NCBI GenBank assembly: GCA_016869075.1
Contig: VGEY01000007.1
Span: forward strand, 1 to 64,000
Direction: 5' to 3'
DNA length: 64,000 bases
Source: Alphaproteobacteria bacterium
Lineage (GTDB): Bacteria > Pseudomonadota > Alphaproteobacteria > Paracaedibacterales > VGCI01
Position numbers and translations under genes: made by a program. Positions 35,250 to 45,628 of the stretch are shown one piece after another. Position 1 is the stretch's first letter; each line of letters starts with the position of its first letter. A model generated the notes under the pieces. It did no database searches and had not been told where the DNA came from. It saw nothing but the letters and a program-made list of their open reading frames with translations.

Positions 35250-36095
35250 ATGATGGAACGGCAGCCCATTGGGGTTTTTGATAGTGGAATTGGTGGTTTG
35301 ACAGTTTTAAAAAAGTTGCAGACTGTCTTACCGCACGAGAATTTTGTTTACTTTGCTGATACGGCTCATCTCCCCTATGGAGAAAAAACTCCTGAACAAA
35401 TTATTGATTATGCTAGAAAAATCATCGGTTGGATGCAAAATGAAGTGGGGGTAAAACTCGTTGTTGCAGCCTGCCACACCAGCTCAGCAATCGCGCTGGA
35501 TACTGTTGCAGAAGACGTTTCCATTCCGGTGATCGGGACCATTTACCCAATGATTGAAACAATTCTTAATAATCATTTAAATAAACGCATAGGCCTTATT
35601 GCAACGCCAGCCTCTGTCAGAAGCAAAATGCATGAAAATATTATAGTAAAAGCTGGCTTTAAAGGCGAATTTCACAGTATTAGCTGTCCAAATTTTGTTC
35701 CATTAATAGAAAATGGGCATATTTTTGGACCAGAATTAATTAGAAATACTACTGAATACTTGAGAATATTTAGTGAACGCGAATTAAATACTTTGATTTA
35801 TGGATGCACACATTATCCCCTTATTGCAGAAACGATTGAGCAAGTCCTGCCAGAAAGTACAGAATTCATAGATCCTGCAGAACATATGGCTAAAAAAGTC
35901 TCCCAGGAATTATATAATAAAAAAATCATTAATATTTCAAACGAAGCTGGAAAAGTCGATTTCTACAGTAGTAGTGACCCTGAGAAGCTCTCTGCTCAGG
36001 TTAATTTGCTGTTATCCATTCCCAAGCCAAGCGTTACGTTGAAATACTTAAGTGAATCCACAGAAACTCCACAAAAACTTGTTGTGAATCAGTAG
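35250..36095 (+). CDS. murI: glutamate racemase
   Basis: The product is 281 aa. It makes D-glutamate for peptidoglycan. IGVFDSGIGGLTVLKKL is the family start. Catalytic cysteines are present: Cys75 in AACHTSSA (the more common wording is ACNTAS) and the one in YGCTHYPLI. The first codon is ATG 35250; a second Met follows immediately. It is co-transcribed with alr (3-bp gap). Stop to the next minus-strand gene is 32 bp. Confidence 0.94.
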   Translation: MMERQPIGVFDSGIGGLTVLKKLQTVLPHENFVYFADTAHLPYGEKTPEQIIDYARKIIGWMQNEVGVKLVVAACHTSSAIALDTVAEDVSIPVIGTIYPMIETILNNHLNKRIGLIATPASVRSKMHENIIVKAGFKGEFHSISCPNFVPLIENGHIFGPELIRNTTEYLRIFSERELNTLIYGCTHYPLIAETIEQVLPESTEFIDPAEHMAKKVSQELYNKKIINISNEAGKVDFYSSSDPEKLSAQVNLLLSIPKPSVTLKYLSESTETPQKLVVNQ

Positions 36096-36127
36096 CTTGC
36101 CTGTTTTCCTCTGAAAACCTTCAGGCC

Positions 36128-38080
36128 CTATATATCAGTCTCCGTATTATTCATAACTTCAACAAATAAATCTTCAGGCCAATCATCATCGCCTCTATCT
36201 TTTTCATTTTTTAAATAGAGATCAATAACCAGGAAAGGGTCTAGATTCTCTAATACGGATTCTAATGGCAACGATAGCATTTCTAAAAATCTAGGAATAT
36301 TCAACCGTCTTCCCTGTACTTCCTGTCCTAAGGTCGTACACCACCTTTGATAATGTGTTTGGCAGGGTTCCTTTTCCCCTAAATGGTAATATAAAATGGC
36401 TAAACTTATTTCATCTAGCATATTTACACCAAGATTCTGCATCAATTTATAAAGTTTATCGCCTTGCTGCTTAAGATACGCGACATCCCCTCCTCTTTCT
36501 TTTTCAATTGATGCGAGCTTAAAGAGAACTTCCATGAAAGGGTAATTAATATCATTTCGTGAAATGCTTGGCATACTTGTTACTAATTCTATTGCTTCTT
36601 TTAAACCGGCAATCAAAGCAACTCTATGAATATTTAGAGCGTACAACCGATCTATTAATTCTCTAAAAAAGGTAGTTGATTTAGGCTCAGCAACAAATTG
36701 ACGAGTAAGTTGTCTCAAAGCATTCTCGTCATTTTTATGCTCCCAAAAATACAACGCATCCTCGAGAGACATAGCATAGACAGCTGCTCTCGAATGTTCG
36801 GGATCTTCTAACACGCTATACCACGCCATCAAGGCTGCATCAGCCTGTTCGGGAAAGCCCGTTGCAGTGAACAGGCGAGCGGCATCACCATAAAGGTTGG
36901 TGGGAAGGTTTTGCCATCCGCCGCTCAATTCGCGAGCGAATCGGTGAATTTTAAAGCGCACACGTTTGTCATCTACATAGCGTGGAAAAATTCTACATTT
37001 AGAGAATTGATACTGTTCAGTATTTGGTAAATCGATGAGCTTATTAACAATTTGAAAAGCCAAATCAGGCCGTCCCAATGCTTCAGCATCCATCACTAAT
37101 CGATGAGCGTTCTCAAAATCAAAGAGATGATCACAACACCACTGAATGATTTTAAGTGCTATCTCTTTACTTTGCGCATCTGGTCTTACTCCTAAAGCTG
37201 CACGTACATTTAAGCGATGATTAACATCTGCAACGTGAAACCCACGAGAAAGAAGATTGATACCTAAATCTATCTTATGATGACTCTTTACGAAAGTAGT
37301 AGACACATCATCTAACCAACCTAAAACCCGATACAATATATTGATACCTACTATAGGAAAAACATCATTAATAAGAAGCACTCTCGTAAAAGTTAAAGGC
37401 TTTATCTGATCAACATTTTCAGACATTGCAATTAAGTTAATACGAGCTGCAGGAGCTGTTAATGCCATGTTTAGCCTAATTAGAGGATAAAGCTCAGCAA
37501 GCTCTTCTTCTGTCTTATCTTCAAGTTGGTCAGGAAGCGTACCCAATCGATTGCGAACAACTTGCAAATAGGGTTCACCAAACCATGCTAACACCTGATC
37601 GAGAGAAACGCTTGTGTTACTTAGAAGCCTAAGGATACCATCTTTTGAATTTTTAGTTTTACGTACAAGAACATCGAGTGGCATGGCAAACGGTCTAAGG
37701 CCCTGTAAACAATAGTCATTTAAGATAAGACCTTCAGCTCGAATTAAAGAATGAAAAGTTTTACATGTAGTTCCAAACCGATGGAGCGGCAAGACATCAA
37801 CAAATTGGAGAAGGTAAAGTACAAGGTCTACGGGAAGTTGTAAAAATTTGTTCGGACTCAATGCATCGTTACTGAGACTCCTCGCGCTAAAATGAGAAGA
37901 AATGCTATCTGAATATTTTACTAAGTCCCCTTTCTCATCATAGGGCGGCACACCTGGTAATACAGGAGCCATTATATGCCTAAGTTCTTCTGTGGATGCT
38001 TCGGGACGGTAGTCATCGTTTGCATTTAATTTTAAGGAACAAACAATTAAGAAAAACAGAAAATAAAGTAAATGCTTCAT
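36128..38080 (-). CDS. secreted F-box domain protein with helical repeats
   Basis: The product is 650 aa. A signal peptide (MKHLLYFLFFLIVCS, residues 1-20) is followed by a segment at residues 80-115 (LQLPVDLVLYLLQFVDVLPL then RFGTTCKTFHSLIRA) that fits the eukaryotic F-box: Leu-Pro, then spaced Leu/Val helices, Cys-Lys-x-Phe and Leu-Ile. F-box proteins recruit targets to Skp1-Cul1 ubiquitin ligases, a eukaryotic system, so a host-directed role is plausible. The remaining 500 residues are helical, repeat-like and unrecognised. A Sec signal means export to the periplasm first; how it would reach a host cytoplasm is not shown. It stands alone. Confidence in the F-box is good, in the function low. 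Confidence 0.72.
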   Translation of the reverse strand: MKHLLYFLFFLIVCSLKLNANDDYRPEASTEELRHIMAPVLPGVPPYDEKGDLVKYSDSISSHFSARSLSNDALSPNKFLQLPVDLVLYLLQFVDVLPLHRFGTTCKTFHSLIRAEGLILNDYCLQGLRPFAMPLDVLVRKTKNSKDGILRLLSNTSVSLDQVLAWFGEPYLQVVRNRLGTLPDQLEDKTEEELAELYPLIRLNMALTAPAARINLIAMSENVDQIKPLTFTRVLLINDVFPIVGINILYRVLGWLDDVSTTFVKSHHKIDLGINLLSRGFHVADVNHRLNVRAALGVRPDAQSKEIALKIIQWCCDHLFDFENAHRLVMDAEALGRPDLAFQIVNKLIDLPNTEQYQFSKCRIFPRYVDDKRVRFKIHRFARELSGGWQNLPTNLYGDAARLFTATGFPEQADAALMAWYSVLEDPEHSRAAVYAMSLEDALYFWEHKNDENALRQLTRQFVAEPKSTTFFRELIDRLYALNIHRVALIAGLKEAIELVTSMPSISRNDINYPFMEVLFKLASIEKERGGDVAYLKQQGDKLYKLMQNLGVNMLDEISLAILYYHLGEKEPCQTHYQRWCTTLGQEVQGRRLNIPRFLEMLSLPLESVLENLDPFLVIDLYLKNEKDRGDDDWPEDLFVEVMNNTETDI

Positions 38081-38215
38081 ACGATTTAATAACCTCCTGT
38101 AACTTTCTTCTGTAAATAATTAAATTTTTTTATTTAAATAAGACTGCTAGCATTATTAAGGAGTCTTTAGCAAGTATATTTTTTCTCTAAAGTTCATAGA
38201 TATACAAAAATACTT

Positions 38216-39127
38216 TTAACGGCTACCAATATGTTTTTGATTGCGCCCTTTAGCAATAAGTATTTGACGATGACGTTCAGAGGCGCGGCGTATTTTTTTT
38301 CCGGATGCTTCTTTAAAACATTGAGGACACGTAACACCTTCCACATAGTAGGGCGATTTTTTATCTTCTTGAGAGATCGGATTCCGGCACCCGTGGCACA
38401 ACTCAAAATCGCCTTCTTCAAGGCCATGCTTAACCGTTACGCGGTTATCAAAGACAAAACATTCCCCTTCCCAAAGGCTATTTTCTTCTTTAATGTTTTC
38501 TAAGTATTTCAAAATTCCACCATTTAAGTGGTAAACTTCTTCGAAACCTTGCTCAAGCATATATGAAGATGCTTTTTCACACCGGATACCGCCTGTGCAA
38601 AACATTGCTACCTTTTTAGCACGCGAAGGGTCCAAATTTTGTTTTACAAATTCAGGAAATTGTCTAAACGTGTCTGTTTTTGGATTTAGGGCACCCCGAA
38701 ATGTTCCAACCTTATATTCATAATCATTTCGCGTATCTATCACAACGACATTGGGATCTGAAATCAGTTCATTCCATTTTTCAGCTGACACATATGTTCC
38801 TACTTTTTTAGTGGGGCTAATTTCGGGCAGTCCCAATGTGACAATTTCCTTTTTAGGACGCACTTTCATGCGGTAGAAAGGCTGCTCAGTTGCAAAGGAT
38901 TCCTTATACTCTAAATCCTTAAATCGTACATCGGAACGAATGAAGTCTAAAACAGCAGCTATACCTTCACGAGAACCAGCAATAGTTCCATTAATGCCTT
39001 CAGCAGCAAGCAACAAAGTTCCTTTGACCTTATGCTTTGTGCACAAGATTTTTAATGGTATAATCTTATCTTGAAAGTCAGGCAAATCAGCAAACTTATA
39101 AAGTGCTGCAACTGTATAATGTGTCAT
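38216..39127 (-). CDS. trhO: tRNA uridine-34 hydroxylase TrhO (rhodanese-like)
   Basis: The product is 303 aa. It resembles YceA/TrhO, which hydroxylates U34 of some tRNAs using oxygen. The N-terminal acylphosphatase-like part (residues 1-95) has [18 protein letters not shown]; a rhodanese domain follows with [20 protein letters not shown] and active-site Cys in [15 protein letters not shown]-terminal Cys4 site (CHGCRN and CPQC) looks zinc-binding. It stands alone between two secretory or cytosolic genes. Confidence 0.9.
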   Translation of the reverse strand: MTHYTVAALYKFADLPDFQDKIIPLKILCTKHKVKGTLLLAAEGINGTIAGSREGIAAVLDFIRSDVRFKDLEYKESFATEQPFYRMKVRPKKEIVTLGLPEISPTKKVGTYVSAEKWNELISDPNVVVIDTRNDYEYKVGTFRGALNPKTDTFRQFPEFVKQNLDPSRAKKVAMFCTGGIRCEKASSYMLEQGFEEVYHLNGGILKYLENIKEENSLWEGECFVFDNRVTVKHGLEEGDFELCHGCRNPISQEDKKSPYYVEGVTCPQCFKEASGKKIRRASERHRQILIAKGRNQKHIGSR

Positions 39128-39332
39128 TGGGCAATAATTCTTATAATTTGCTTTGTTTTCCTACCTATTTTGTACTATAAGTGATCAGAAAGTTGCAAGA
39201 ACAAACCGATGTTTTAATTTAAAGCATTTGGAATGTGATAAATTTAAGAAAAAATCCCAAATTACCTCTTGTTTTCTTCATTCAAAATATGACATTGTGC
39301 AACATTAATATTTACAATGAAAGAAACCATAT

Positions 39333-39680
39333 ATGACTCAAACAATTACCACATCATCAGGACTTCAATATGTTGACGTTCAAGTTGGCGACGGGACAAC
39401 CCCACAAAAAGGACAAACAGTGAGTGTTCATTATAAGGGAAGTCTCGAGAATGGAACACAATTCGACAGTTCTTATGATCGAGGGACACCACTTCAGTTT
39501 ATGGTTGGGGTCGGCCAAGTTATTCCTGGCTTTGATGAAGGTCTTTTGACGATGGCCGTCGGCGGCAAGCGTCGTTTGCATATACCTGCTTCTTTAGGGT
39601 ACGGAGAACGCGGGGCTGGACAGTCCATTCCTCCCAATTCAAATTTGATTTTTGAAGTTGAGCTTGTTTCCATAGATTAG
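39333..39680 (+). CDS. cytosolic FKBP-type peptidyl-prolyl isomerase
   Basis: The product is 115 aa, with no signal peptide, so cytosolic. It contains the full FKBP core: VSVHYKGSLENGTQFDSSYD, VIPGFDEGLLTMAVGGKRR, IPASLGYGERGAGQSIPPNS and FEVELVSI. The aromatic pocket residues expected for activity are present. It is a close relative of the exported copy at 18025, whose mature part shares about the same length. It precedes aspS by 106 bp and may not be in its operon. Confidence 0.94.
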   Translation: MTQTITTSSGLQYVDVQVGDGTTPQKGQTVSVHYKGSLENGTQFDSSYDRGTPLQFMVGVGQVIPGFDEGLLTMAVGGKRRLHIPASLGYGERGAGQSIPPNSNLIFEVELVSID

Positions 39681-39786
39681 TGAACCTTTCTTGACAACAG
39701 AAGACTTTTTATGGCTCTTAATGATTAAGAGGAAGACAGATATTTTTTCTGCATGCCCCTAATAAAACTGCTAAATTGAGGTTTAT

Positions 39787-41601
39787 ATGCATCCATATAG
39801 AACACATACTTGCGGCGATTTACGCCCATTACATGTAGGCCAACAAGTTCGTTTATCTGGTTGGGTTCATAGGAAACGAGACCACGGTAATTTACTCTTC
39901 ATTGATTTGCGAGATCATTATGGGTTGACCCAATGTGTTATTAATGTGGATAGTCCAGATTTTCCAAAGGCAGAGTCAGTACGCAACGAAAGCGTTATTA
40001 CATTAACAGGCACAGTTGTTCAACGCACACCCGATACCATCAATGATAAAATGCCAACTGGGCATATAGAAATTCAAATTGAAAATGTTCTTCTTCAATC
40101 TCAAGCTGAGATGCTTCCTCTTCAAGTCAACAGCAATGCAGAATTTCCTGAAGAAACACGTCTTACATACAGATTTCTTGATTTACGTAGAGAAAAGCTT
40201 CATGGGAATATTGTCTTGCGCTCAGCTATCATTTCTTCAATACGCCGCCTTATGATTGAGCAGGGTTTTATGGAATTTCAAACCCCCATTCTCACCTCTT
40301 CCTCACCTGAAGGTGCGCGTGACTTTCTCGTTCCCAGTCGGTTAAATCCAGGGCATTTCTATGCCCTTCCTCAAGCACCTCAGATGTTTAAACAACTTTT
40401 GATGGTGGCTGGATTTGATCGCTATTTTCAAATCGCCCCTTGTTTTCGTGATGAAGATGCTCGGGCTGATCGTTCTCCCGGAGAATTCTATCAATTGGAC
40501 CTTGAAATGTCCTTTGTAACACAAGAAGATGTATTTACCGCAACAGAGCCCGTCCTTTATGGTGTATTCCAAGAGTTTGCTGCCGGACGTATCGTAACCC
40601 CTCCTCCCTTTCCACGGATTCCTTTTGAAGAGTCTATGCTAAAGTACGGTTCTGACAAGCCGGATTTACGCAATCCTCTTATCATTAGTGATGTGACAAA
40701 TGTCTTTCAGGGATCTGGGTTTTCTGTCTTTCAAAAAGCTATAGATGACGGAGCAATAGTGCGCGCAATTCCTGCACCACAAGCAGCGGCACAGCCCCGC
40801 AGCTTCTTTGATAAGCTCAATGACTGGGCACGCGACTTAGGAGCCCCTGGCTTAGGATATATAACATTCTCAGAAGGCGGTGCAAAAGGCCCAATCGCAA
40901 AGTTTCTTGACGATGAAAGAGTGGCACAGCTAAAGTCTGTGGCCAATGTCGGCGAAGGAGATGCAGTTTTCTTTGTCTGTGATAAGCCGACAGGTGCAGC
41001 CAAGTTAGCAGGCCTTGCACGCACAAAAATTGCTCAAGACTTAAATATTGTTGAAAAGGACGCATTTCGTTTTTGTTGGATTGTGGATTATCCTATGTAT
41101 GAAAAGGATGAAGAGTCAGGGAAAATTGACTTTAGTCATAACCCATTTTCTATGCCACAAGGAGGCCTCGAGGCTTTAATGACGCAGGATCCGCTTACCA
41201 TTAAAGCTTACCAGTATGACATTGTCTGCAATGGTGTAGAGCTGTGCAGCGGAGCTATTCGAAACCATTTGCCTGATGTTATGTTTAAAGCCTTTGAAAT
41301 TGTTGGTTACCCGCAAAGTGAGGTGGAAGAGCGCTTTGGTGGTCTTCTGAGCGCGTTTCGTTTCGGAGCACCTCCTCACGGTGGATGTGCACCTGGGATT
41401 GATCGTATTGTGATGTTGCTTGCAGATGAACCAAACTTACGAGAAGTTATTGCATTTCCTATGAACCAGCAAGCTCAAGATTTATTGATGAAGGCTCCTT
41501 CACCCATTCCACCAGAACGCTTAAAAGAGCTGTACATAGAAGTAAAATTGCCGCCGAAAAAACCTGATACCGTTGAAAAAAAGGTAACCCAAACCGGATA
41601 G
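39787..41601 (+). CDS. aspS: aspartyl-tRNA synthetase (bacterial type)
   Basis: The product is 604 aa, the bacterial AspRS length. An N-terminal OB-fold anticodon-binding domain ([20 protein letters not shown]) precedes the class II core: motif 2 [19 protein letters not shown], a GAD insertion domain in the middle (residues 280-430) and motif 3 GIDRIVMLL. It charges tRNA-Asp; it may also charge tRNA-Asn where no AsnRS exists, which cannot be told from this window. Its stop abuts the start of dprA, so the two are probably co-transcribed. Confidence 0.96.
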   Translation: MHPYRTHTCGDLRPLHVGQQVRLSGWVHRKRDHGNLLFIDLRDHYGLTQCVINVDSPDFPKAESVRNESVITLTGTVVQRTPDTINDKMPTGHIEIQIENVLLQSQAEMLPLQVNSNAEFPEETRLTYRFLDLRREKLHGNIVLRSAIISSIRRLMIEQGFMEFQTPILTSSSPEGARDFLVPSRLNPGHFYALPQAPQMFKQLLMVAGFDRYFQIAPCFRDEDARADRSPGEFYQLDLEMSFVTQEDVFTATEPVLYGVFQEFAAGRIVTPPPFPRIPFEESMLKYGSDKPDLRNPLIISDVTNVFQGSGFSVFQKAIDDGAIVRAIPAPQAAAQPRSFFDKLNDWARDLGAPGLGYITFSEGGAKGPIAKFLDDERVAQLKSVANVGEGDAVFFVCDKPTGAAKLAGLARTKIAQDLNIVEKDAFRFCWIVDYPMYEKDEESGKIDFSHNPFSMPQGGLEALMTQDPLTIKAYQYDIVCNGVELCSGAIRNHLPDVMFKAFEIVGYPQSEVEERFGGLLSAFRFGAPPHGGCAPGIDRIVMLLADEPNLREVIAFPMNQQAQDLLMKAPSPIPPERLKELYIEVKLPPKKPDTVEKKVTQTG

Positions 41602-41607
41602 GTGAAC

Positions 41608-42699
41608 ATGGTTCAAACTGATGAGAATAAACTTGCCTGGTTGCGACTTATTCGCAGCAAAAAAGTTGGTCCCATCACTTTTTGGCAATTGCTCAACAGA
41701 TATGGATCTGCTCAAGAAGCCCTTGTTGCCTTATCAAATTTTACAAAGCAGGGTCTTCATAAATACAGCATCGCTTCTGAAAATGAAGTGGAGAAAGAAT
41801 TCCTAAGCCACCAGAAAAAGAAGCTGTTCCTTTTAGCCGCCAATGAACCAGACTTTCCGCAGTTATTACGCCCCCTCCCTGATTGCCCGCCATTACTCAG
41901 TGTTTATGGACAAGTGTCTATTCTTAATAACTCAACGCTTGGGATTGTGGGCGCCAGAAATTCCTCCTTAAATGGCCGCCAATTTGCTGAACGTTTGGCT
42001 GTAGATTTAGGGAAAAGTGGGTGGAAAATCGCATCAGGACTTGCTCGTGGTATTGATCGCTACGCTCATCAAGGTGCCTTATCAACTGGCACCATTGCGG
42101 TTATTGCTGGGGGTGTCGATGTTGTTTTTCCCCCAGAACATGAAAAGTTGTACCATGAGATTACCCATGCGGGTGCCATTATTTCTGAAATGCCTCTCAG
42201 TCTTTTTCCAGACGCCAGTCACTTTCCCCGCCGGAATCGCTTAATATCTGGATTGAGCAGAGGACTCATTGTCATTGAGGCGGCTTTGAAATCAGGCTCT
42301 TTGATCACCGCTCGTATGGCTCTTGAGCAAGGGAGAGAATTGTTTGCCGTGCCCGGCTCACCGCTTGATCCACGCTGCAGAGGGACTAACAATCTCATCA
42401 GAGAAGGCGCAGCGTTGGTTGAAACAGCCCAAGATGTCTTGAATGTACTAGGAGAGCTCAATATATCTGACTCACGTGCTTTGAGTTCTTTGCCTTATGA
42501 AACTCGGGTGTTTACAGATTGGAATAGTCTCGAGACGGATTTACTAGAAGATTTAAGCCCAACCCCTATTTTACTTGACTCTCTTATTCAACGTCATGCT
42601 GTACCACCGCAGACAATTCTAACCCTTATGCTTGAATGGGAATTGCAAAATCGTATCCAACGCCACCCAGGGAATAGAGTATCTTTGGTTACATCTTAA
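41608..42699 (+). CDS. dprA: DNA-processing protein DprA
   Basis: The start is set at ATG 41608; a GTG at 41602 directly after the aspS stop is possible. The product is 363 aa. The Rossmann-like core includes GIVGARNSSLNGRQFAERL, KIASGLARGIDRYAHQGAL, GGVDVVFPPEHEKLY, SLFPDASHFPRRNRLISGLS and PGSPLDPRCRGTN, all hallmarks of DprA/Smf. DprA loads RecA on incoming single-stranded DNA during natural transformation; in non-competent bacteria its role is unclear. A C-terminal winged-helix-like segment (residues 300-363) follows. topA, a frequent neighbour, is absent. Confidence 0.94.
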   Translation: MVQTDENKLAWLRLIRSKKVGPITFWQLLNRYGSAQEALVALSNFTKQGLHKYSIASENEVEKEFLSHQKKKLFLLAANEPDFPQLLRPLPDCPPLLSVYGQVSILNNSTLGIVGARNSSLNGRQFAERLAVDLGKSGWKIASGLARGIDRYAHQGALSTGTIAVIAGGVDVVFPPEHEKLYHEITHAGAIISEMPLSLFPDASHFPRRNRLISGLSRGLIVIEAALKSGSLITARMALEQGRELFAVPGSPLDPRCRGTNNLIREGAALVETAQDVLNVLGELNISDSRALSSLPYETRVFTDWNSLETDLLEDLSPTPILLDSLIQRHAVPPQTILTLMLEWELQNRIQRHPGNRVSLVTS

Positions 42700-42959
42700 T
42701 GAATTTTTTCAAGAAAAGCGGCGTGTTTAATATTTGGGATTTCTAAATGATCTCCATAGGCAACATGCACCGAGTGAAGCCTTCCATCCAACGACCGACT
42801 CCAAAAATCAAGAAAATGCAACAATTTGGGAAAATGGGGGGGCAGATCATAGTCCTGCCACACAAAGGACTGCAACACGGAAGGATGATCCGGAAGATGG
42901 TATATGATTTCTACGGTTGTGAGCCTAAAGTCTTCCAGTAAGCTTTTTATATGGCGCAT
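42696..42959 (-). CDS. Usg family protein
   Basis: The product is 87 aa. The sequence FRLTTVEIIYHLPDHPSVLQ, then FVWQDYDLPPHFPKLLHFLDFW, is diagnostic of the small Usg family found in alphaproteobacteria. The name comes from an old link to tryptophan synthesis; the actual role is unknown. It is cytosolic. It is convergent with dprA, and the two stop codons overlap by 4 bp. Confidence 0.85.
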   Translation of the reverse strand: MRHIKSLLEDFRLTTVEIIYHLPDHPSVLQSFVWQDYDLPPHFPKLLHFLDFWSRSLDGRLHSVHVAYGDHLEIPNIKHAAFLEKIH

Positions 42960-43146
42960 AGAAGTTCTCTCTATAAATCCAGCATACTACCTTTTATAAT
43001 ATAGTATAATTTTAGAAAAAATAAATATGCAAAACTGTTTTTTTATAAAAAGATCAATATTACATGTTTGTTAATCTTTTAAATGTAAAATGATATATAG
43101 TTAATATTTTTTAGCAATTATCTTATTACTTATGTGGAGAAAGAAA

Positions 43147-43725
43147 ATGAGAGATAAGAACCATTATAAGCAATCAACAAACTTAAGAAAATTTACACTC
43201 TCTCTCTTGCTTTTCAATAGCTTATTGCTGACTCAAGCAAATTGTGTTGACTCTCATAACAAAGCCCTTCTTTCAAAAACCCAGAAAATGATAAATGATG
43301 TGAATGGAATCTTAAAACAATATTATAATGAAATTGAAAAATCGAGTACGTCCACTGAACAAGGACCAACACCGGTTATTGCCCCTGAACCGCAAATGGG
43401 TCCTCCTGCGCAAGAATCACCGGCGGATCATCCCCCTGTTGCAAGTTCAGAACCCCAAAGTGATCATTCTAATGTCACAATGACTCATGAAGAACATATG
43501 GATATGTATCATAGTCTTAACCAAAGATTGGAAGGGCTACATAAGAAAAAAGAAGAAGTCGAAGAACTTACAAGGAAATTAAAAGAGAGTAAGCATGATA
43601 AAACTATTTTTGAACAATATAAAAGTGTGCGTGCAGAGTACTTGAGAATGCTAAATGAATACAATCAAGATTTGGCTCGGCATACTGAAGCCGGAAGAAA
43701 GCTCACTGAGGCCAAGAAGGGATAA
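43147..43725 (+). CDS. secreted coiled-coil protein with Pro-rich middle (hypothetical)
   Basis: The start is placed at ATG 43147, as GGAGA (43136-43140) precedes it; a frame starting at 43132 covers that site. The product is 192 aa. A signal peptide (FTLSLLLFNSLLLTQANC) is followed by a short helix, a Pro/Gln/Glu-rich stretch (residues 70-105) and a His/Met-rich start of a long coiled coil (QRLEGLHKKKEEVEELTRKL, then EYLRMLNEYNQDLARHTEAG). Family unknown. It resembles the 16296 protein only in the signal plus Pro-rich layout. It stands alone, 267 bp before nuoA. Confidence 0.62.
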   Translation: MRDKNHYKQSTNLRKFTLSLLLFNSLLLTQANCVDSHNKALLSKTQKMINDVNGILKQYYNEIEKSSTSTEQGPTPVIAPEPQMGPPAQESPADHPPVASSEPQSDHSNVTMTHEEHMDMYHSLNQRLEGLHKKKEEVEELTRKLKESKHDKTIFEQYKSVRAEYLRMLNEYNQDLARHTEAGRKLTEAKKG

Positions 43726-43992
43726 AAAGGAAACTTTAAACTTATTGTATAGCTGCTCTATTGCTTGACTTAGCCTCTTTTATCCACTATTTTAATTTTC
43801 AAAATACGGCAAGAGATCCTTGTCTCACACCCTAAGAATAAAACGCACATAAAGTGAGCCTATCTCATTTTATCCTATCTAAAATGCGTATATAAATTCT
43901 TGTACATCTATTTATTTTACCTAGTGCCATGCCTTATCCCATGCTAATGTTATCTTGTATGTTAGAGCCATAAAGGATATGAAAATAAAAAA

Positions 43993-44370
43993 ATGAATGA
44001 ATCTCAAATTTCTTATTTAGAAAACTACATTCCAATCCTTATTTTCTTTTCCCTTGCCATTGCCTTATCCATTTTTTTATTAATTCTCAATTATTTACGC
44101 GCAAAGAAACACCCTGACCCAGAGAAGCTTTCGTCCTATGAATGTGGTTTTGATGTTTTTGATGATGCGCGCCGTCCCTTTGATGTGCGGTTTTATCTTA
44201 TCGCCATCCTCTTTATTATTTTTGATTTAGAAATTGCTTTTCTTTTCCCTTGGGCTATTTCATTAAAGAAAATTGGGTTATTTGGCTTCTGGTCAATGCT
44301 GACCTTCTTAAGCATATTAACCGTTGGATTCATTTATGAATGGAAAAAAGGGGCTTTAGAATGGGAGTAA
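43993..44370 (+). CDS. nuoA: NADH-quinone oxidoreductase subunit A
   Basis: The product is 125 aa with three membrane helices. It contains [20 protein letters not shown] and [18 protein letters not shown], the conserved Cys loop and second-helix motif of NuoA. It is part of the membrane arm of complex I, bordering the quinone site. It is the first gene of the nuoA-K operon, overlapping nuoB by 10 bp. Confidence 0.97.
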   Translation: MNESQISYLENYIPILIFFSLAIALSIFLLILNYLRAKKHPDPEKLSSYECGFDVFDDARRPFDVRFYLIAILFIIFDLEIAFLFPWAISLKKIGLFGFWSMLTFLSILTVGFIYEWKKGALEWE

Positions 44371-44924
44371 CAATCACGCCGTCAAAACTTTCAACTTTTC
44401 AAAATTCTCTGCCCGCTGACATGCGAGATGAAAAGCAGCTGTTCGGGACAGTTTCTAATGCTCTCCAAAATAAAGGGTATATCATTACTAAATTGGACAA
44501 TTTAGCTTCATGGGCGCAAAGCGGCTCCTTATGGCCCATGACATTTGGCCTTGCTTGTTGTGCAGTTGAGATGATGCATACGGCTGCCAGCAGGTACGAT
44601 ATGGATCAATTTGGATTTCTTTTTCGTCCAAGCCCACGCCAATCTGATGTGATGATTGTGGCGGGAACATTGACCAACAAAATGGCCGCCCCCTTAAGAA
44701 AAGTTTATGACCAAATGCCTGAGCCACGATGGGTTATTTCCATGGGAAGTTGTGCAAATGGGGGTGGATATTATCATTATTCCTATTCTGTCGTCCGAGG
44801 ATGCGATCGAATTGTTCCCGTTGATGTTTATGTGCCGGGATGTCCTCCAACTGCCGAGGCACTTTTGTATGGCATTACCCTTTTGCAAGACAAGATTAAA
44901 CGTGGTTCACAAATACCTCGTTAA
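44361..44924 (+). CDS. nuoB: NADH-quinone oxidoreductase subunit B
   Basis: The start is placed at ATG 44361, inside the end of nuoA, with AAAGGGG 9 bp upstream, not at the upstream ATG 44340. The product is 187 aa. It carries the ligands of cluster N2, next to the quinone site: [21 protein letters not shown] and [14 protein letters not shown]. It sits in the peripheral arm of complex I. Gap to nuoC is 44 bp, the longest in the operon. Confidence 0.97.
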   Translation: MGVTITPSKLSTFQNSLPADMRDEKQLFGTVSNALQNKGYIITKLDNLASWAQSGSLWPMTFGLACCAVEMMHTAASRYDMDQFGFLFRPSPRQSDVMIVAGTLTNKMAAPLRKVYDQMPEPRWVISMGSCANGGGYYHYSYSVVRGCDRIVPVDVYVPGCPPTAEALLYGITLLQDKIKRGSQIPR

Positions 44925-44968
44925 GACCTATAAATATACGTAAGGATACTAATTTTAATGGAGGCTAT

Positions 44969-45628
44969 GTGGCTGTTACGTTAGAAGCCTTGACCACTAC
45001 AATTGAAAGCTTATTAGGGCCTGATCTTATTCATAAAGAGCAGGCATATGGTGAGCTTACTTTGACAGTCTATGCGGGCTCAATTTTGCGCGTCTTGACC
45101 ATCTTGCGTGACAATGAAGAATGCCAATTTAAACAGCTCATTGATATTTGCGCTACTGATTATCCAGAACGCACCCAACGTTTTGAGGTTGTATACCACC
45201 TCTTAAGTATTTTTCATAATCAACGGTTACGCATTAAAGTTACGACCGACGCTACCATTCCAATTTCATCTGTAACAGGAGTCTATGCTTGTGCAAATTG
45301 GTATGAGCGTGAGGCGTGGGACATGATGGGAATTCCATTTACTGATCACCCAGATTTACGGCGCCTTTTAACAGACTATAATTTTGAAGGGCATCCTTTA
45401 CGTAAAGATTTTCCCTTAACTGGTTTTTATGAAGTCCGCTATGATGAAGAAGCAAAGCGCGTCGTTTATGATTCCGTCAGTTTACCGCAAGATTATAGAA
45501 CTTTTGACTTCCTCAGCCCATGGGAAGGAATGTTAAAAGGAGAGCCTACAACTTCTTCTCATACACCGAATTCCTCTTCAAAGGATGGAACTATGATATC
45601 TGATCGTGGGTCACAAAATGACAACTAA
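44969..45628 (+). CDS. nuoC: NADH-quinone oxidoreductase subunit C
   Basis: The product is 219 aa. It starts at GTG 44969, 4 bp after GGAGG; the ATG two bases earlier runs into a stop. The 30-kDa-subunit signature is present: [37 protein letters not shown] and [20 protein letters not shown]. It lies in the peripheral arm of complex I. The last 30 residues (Ser-rich) are an extension. It overlaps the nuoD start by 11 bp. Confidence 0.96.
   Translation: MAVTLEALTTTIESLLGPDLIHKEQAYGELTLTVYAGSILRVLTILRDNEECQFKQLIDICATDYPERTQRFEVVYHLLSIFHNQRLRIKVTTDATIPISSVTGVYACANWYEREAWDMMGIPFTDHPDLRRLLTDYNFEGHPLRKDFPLTGFYEVRYDEEAKRVVYDSVSLPQDYRTFDFLSPWEGMLKGEPTTSSHTPNSSSKDGTMISDRGSQNDN

Noticed and set aside
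42747-42941. 64-aa plus-strand ORF after dprA
   Set aside because: It is the antisense shadow of the Usg-family gene, which has a clear family match on the minus strand.
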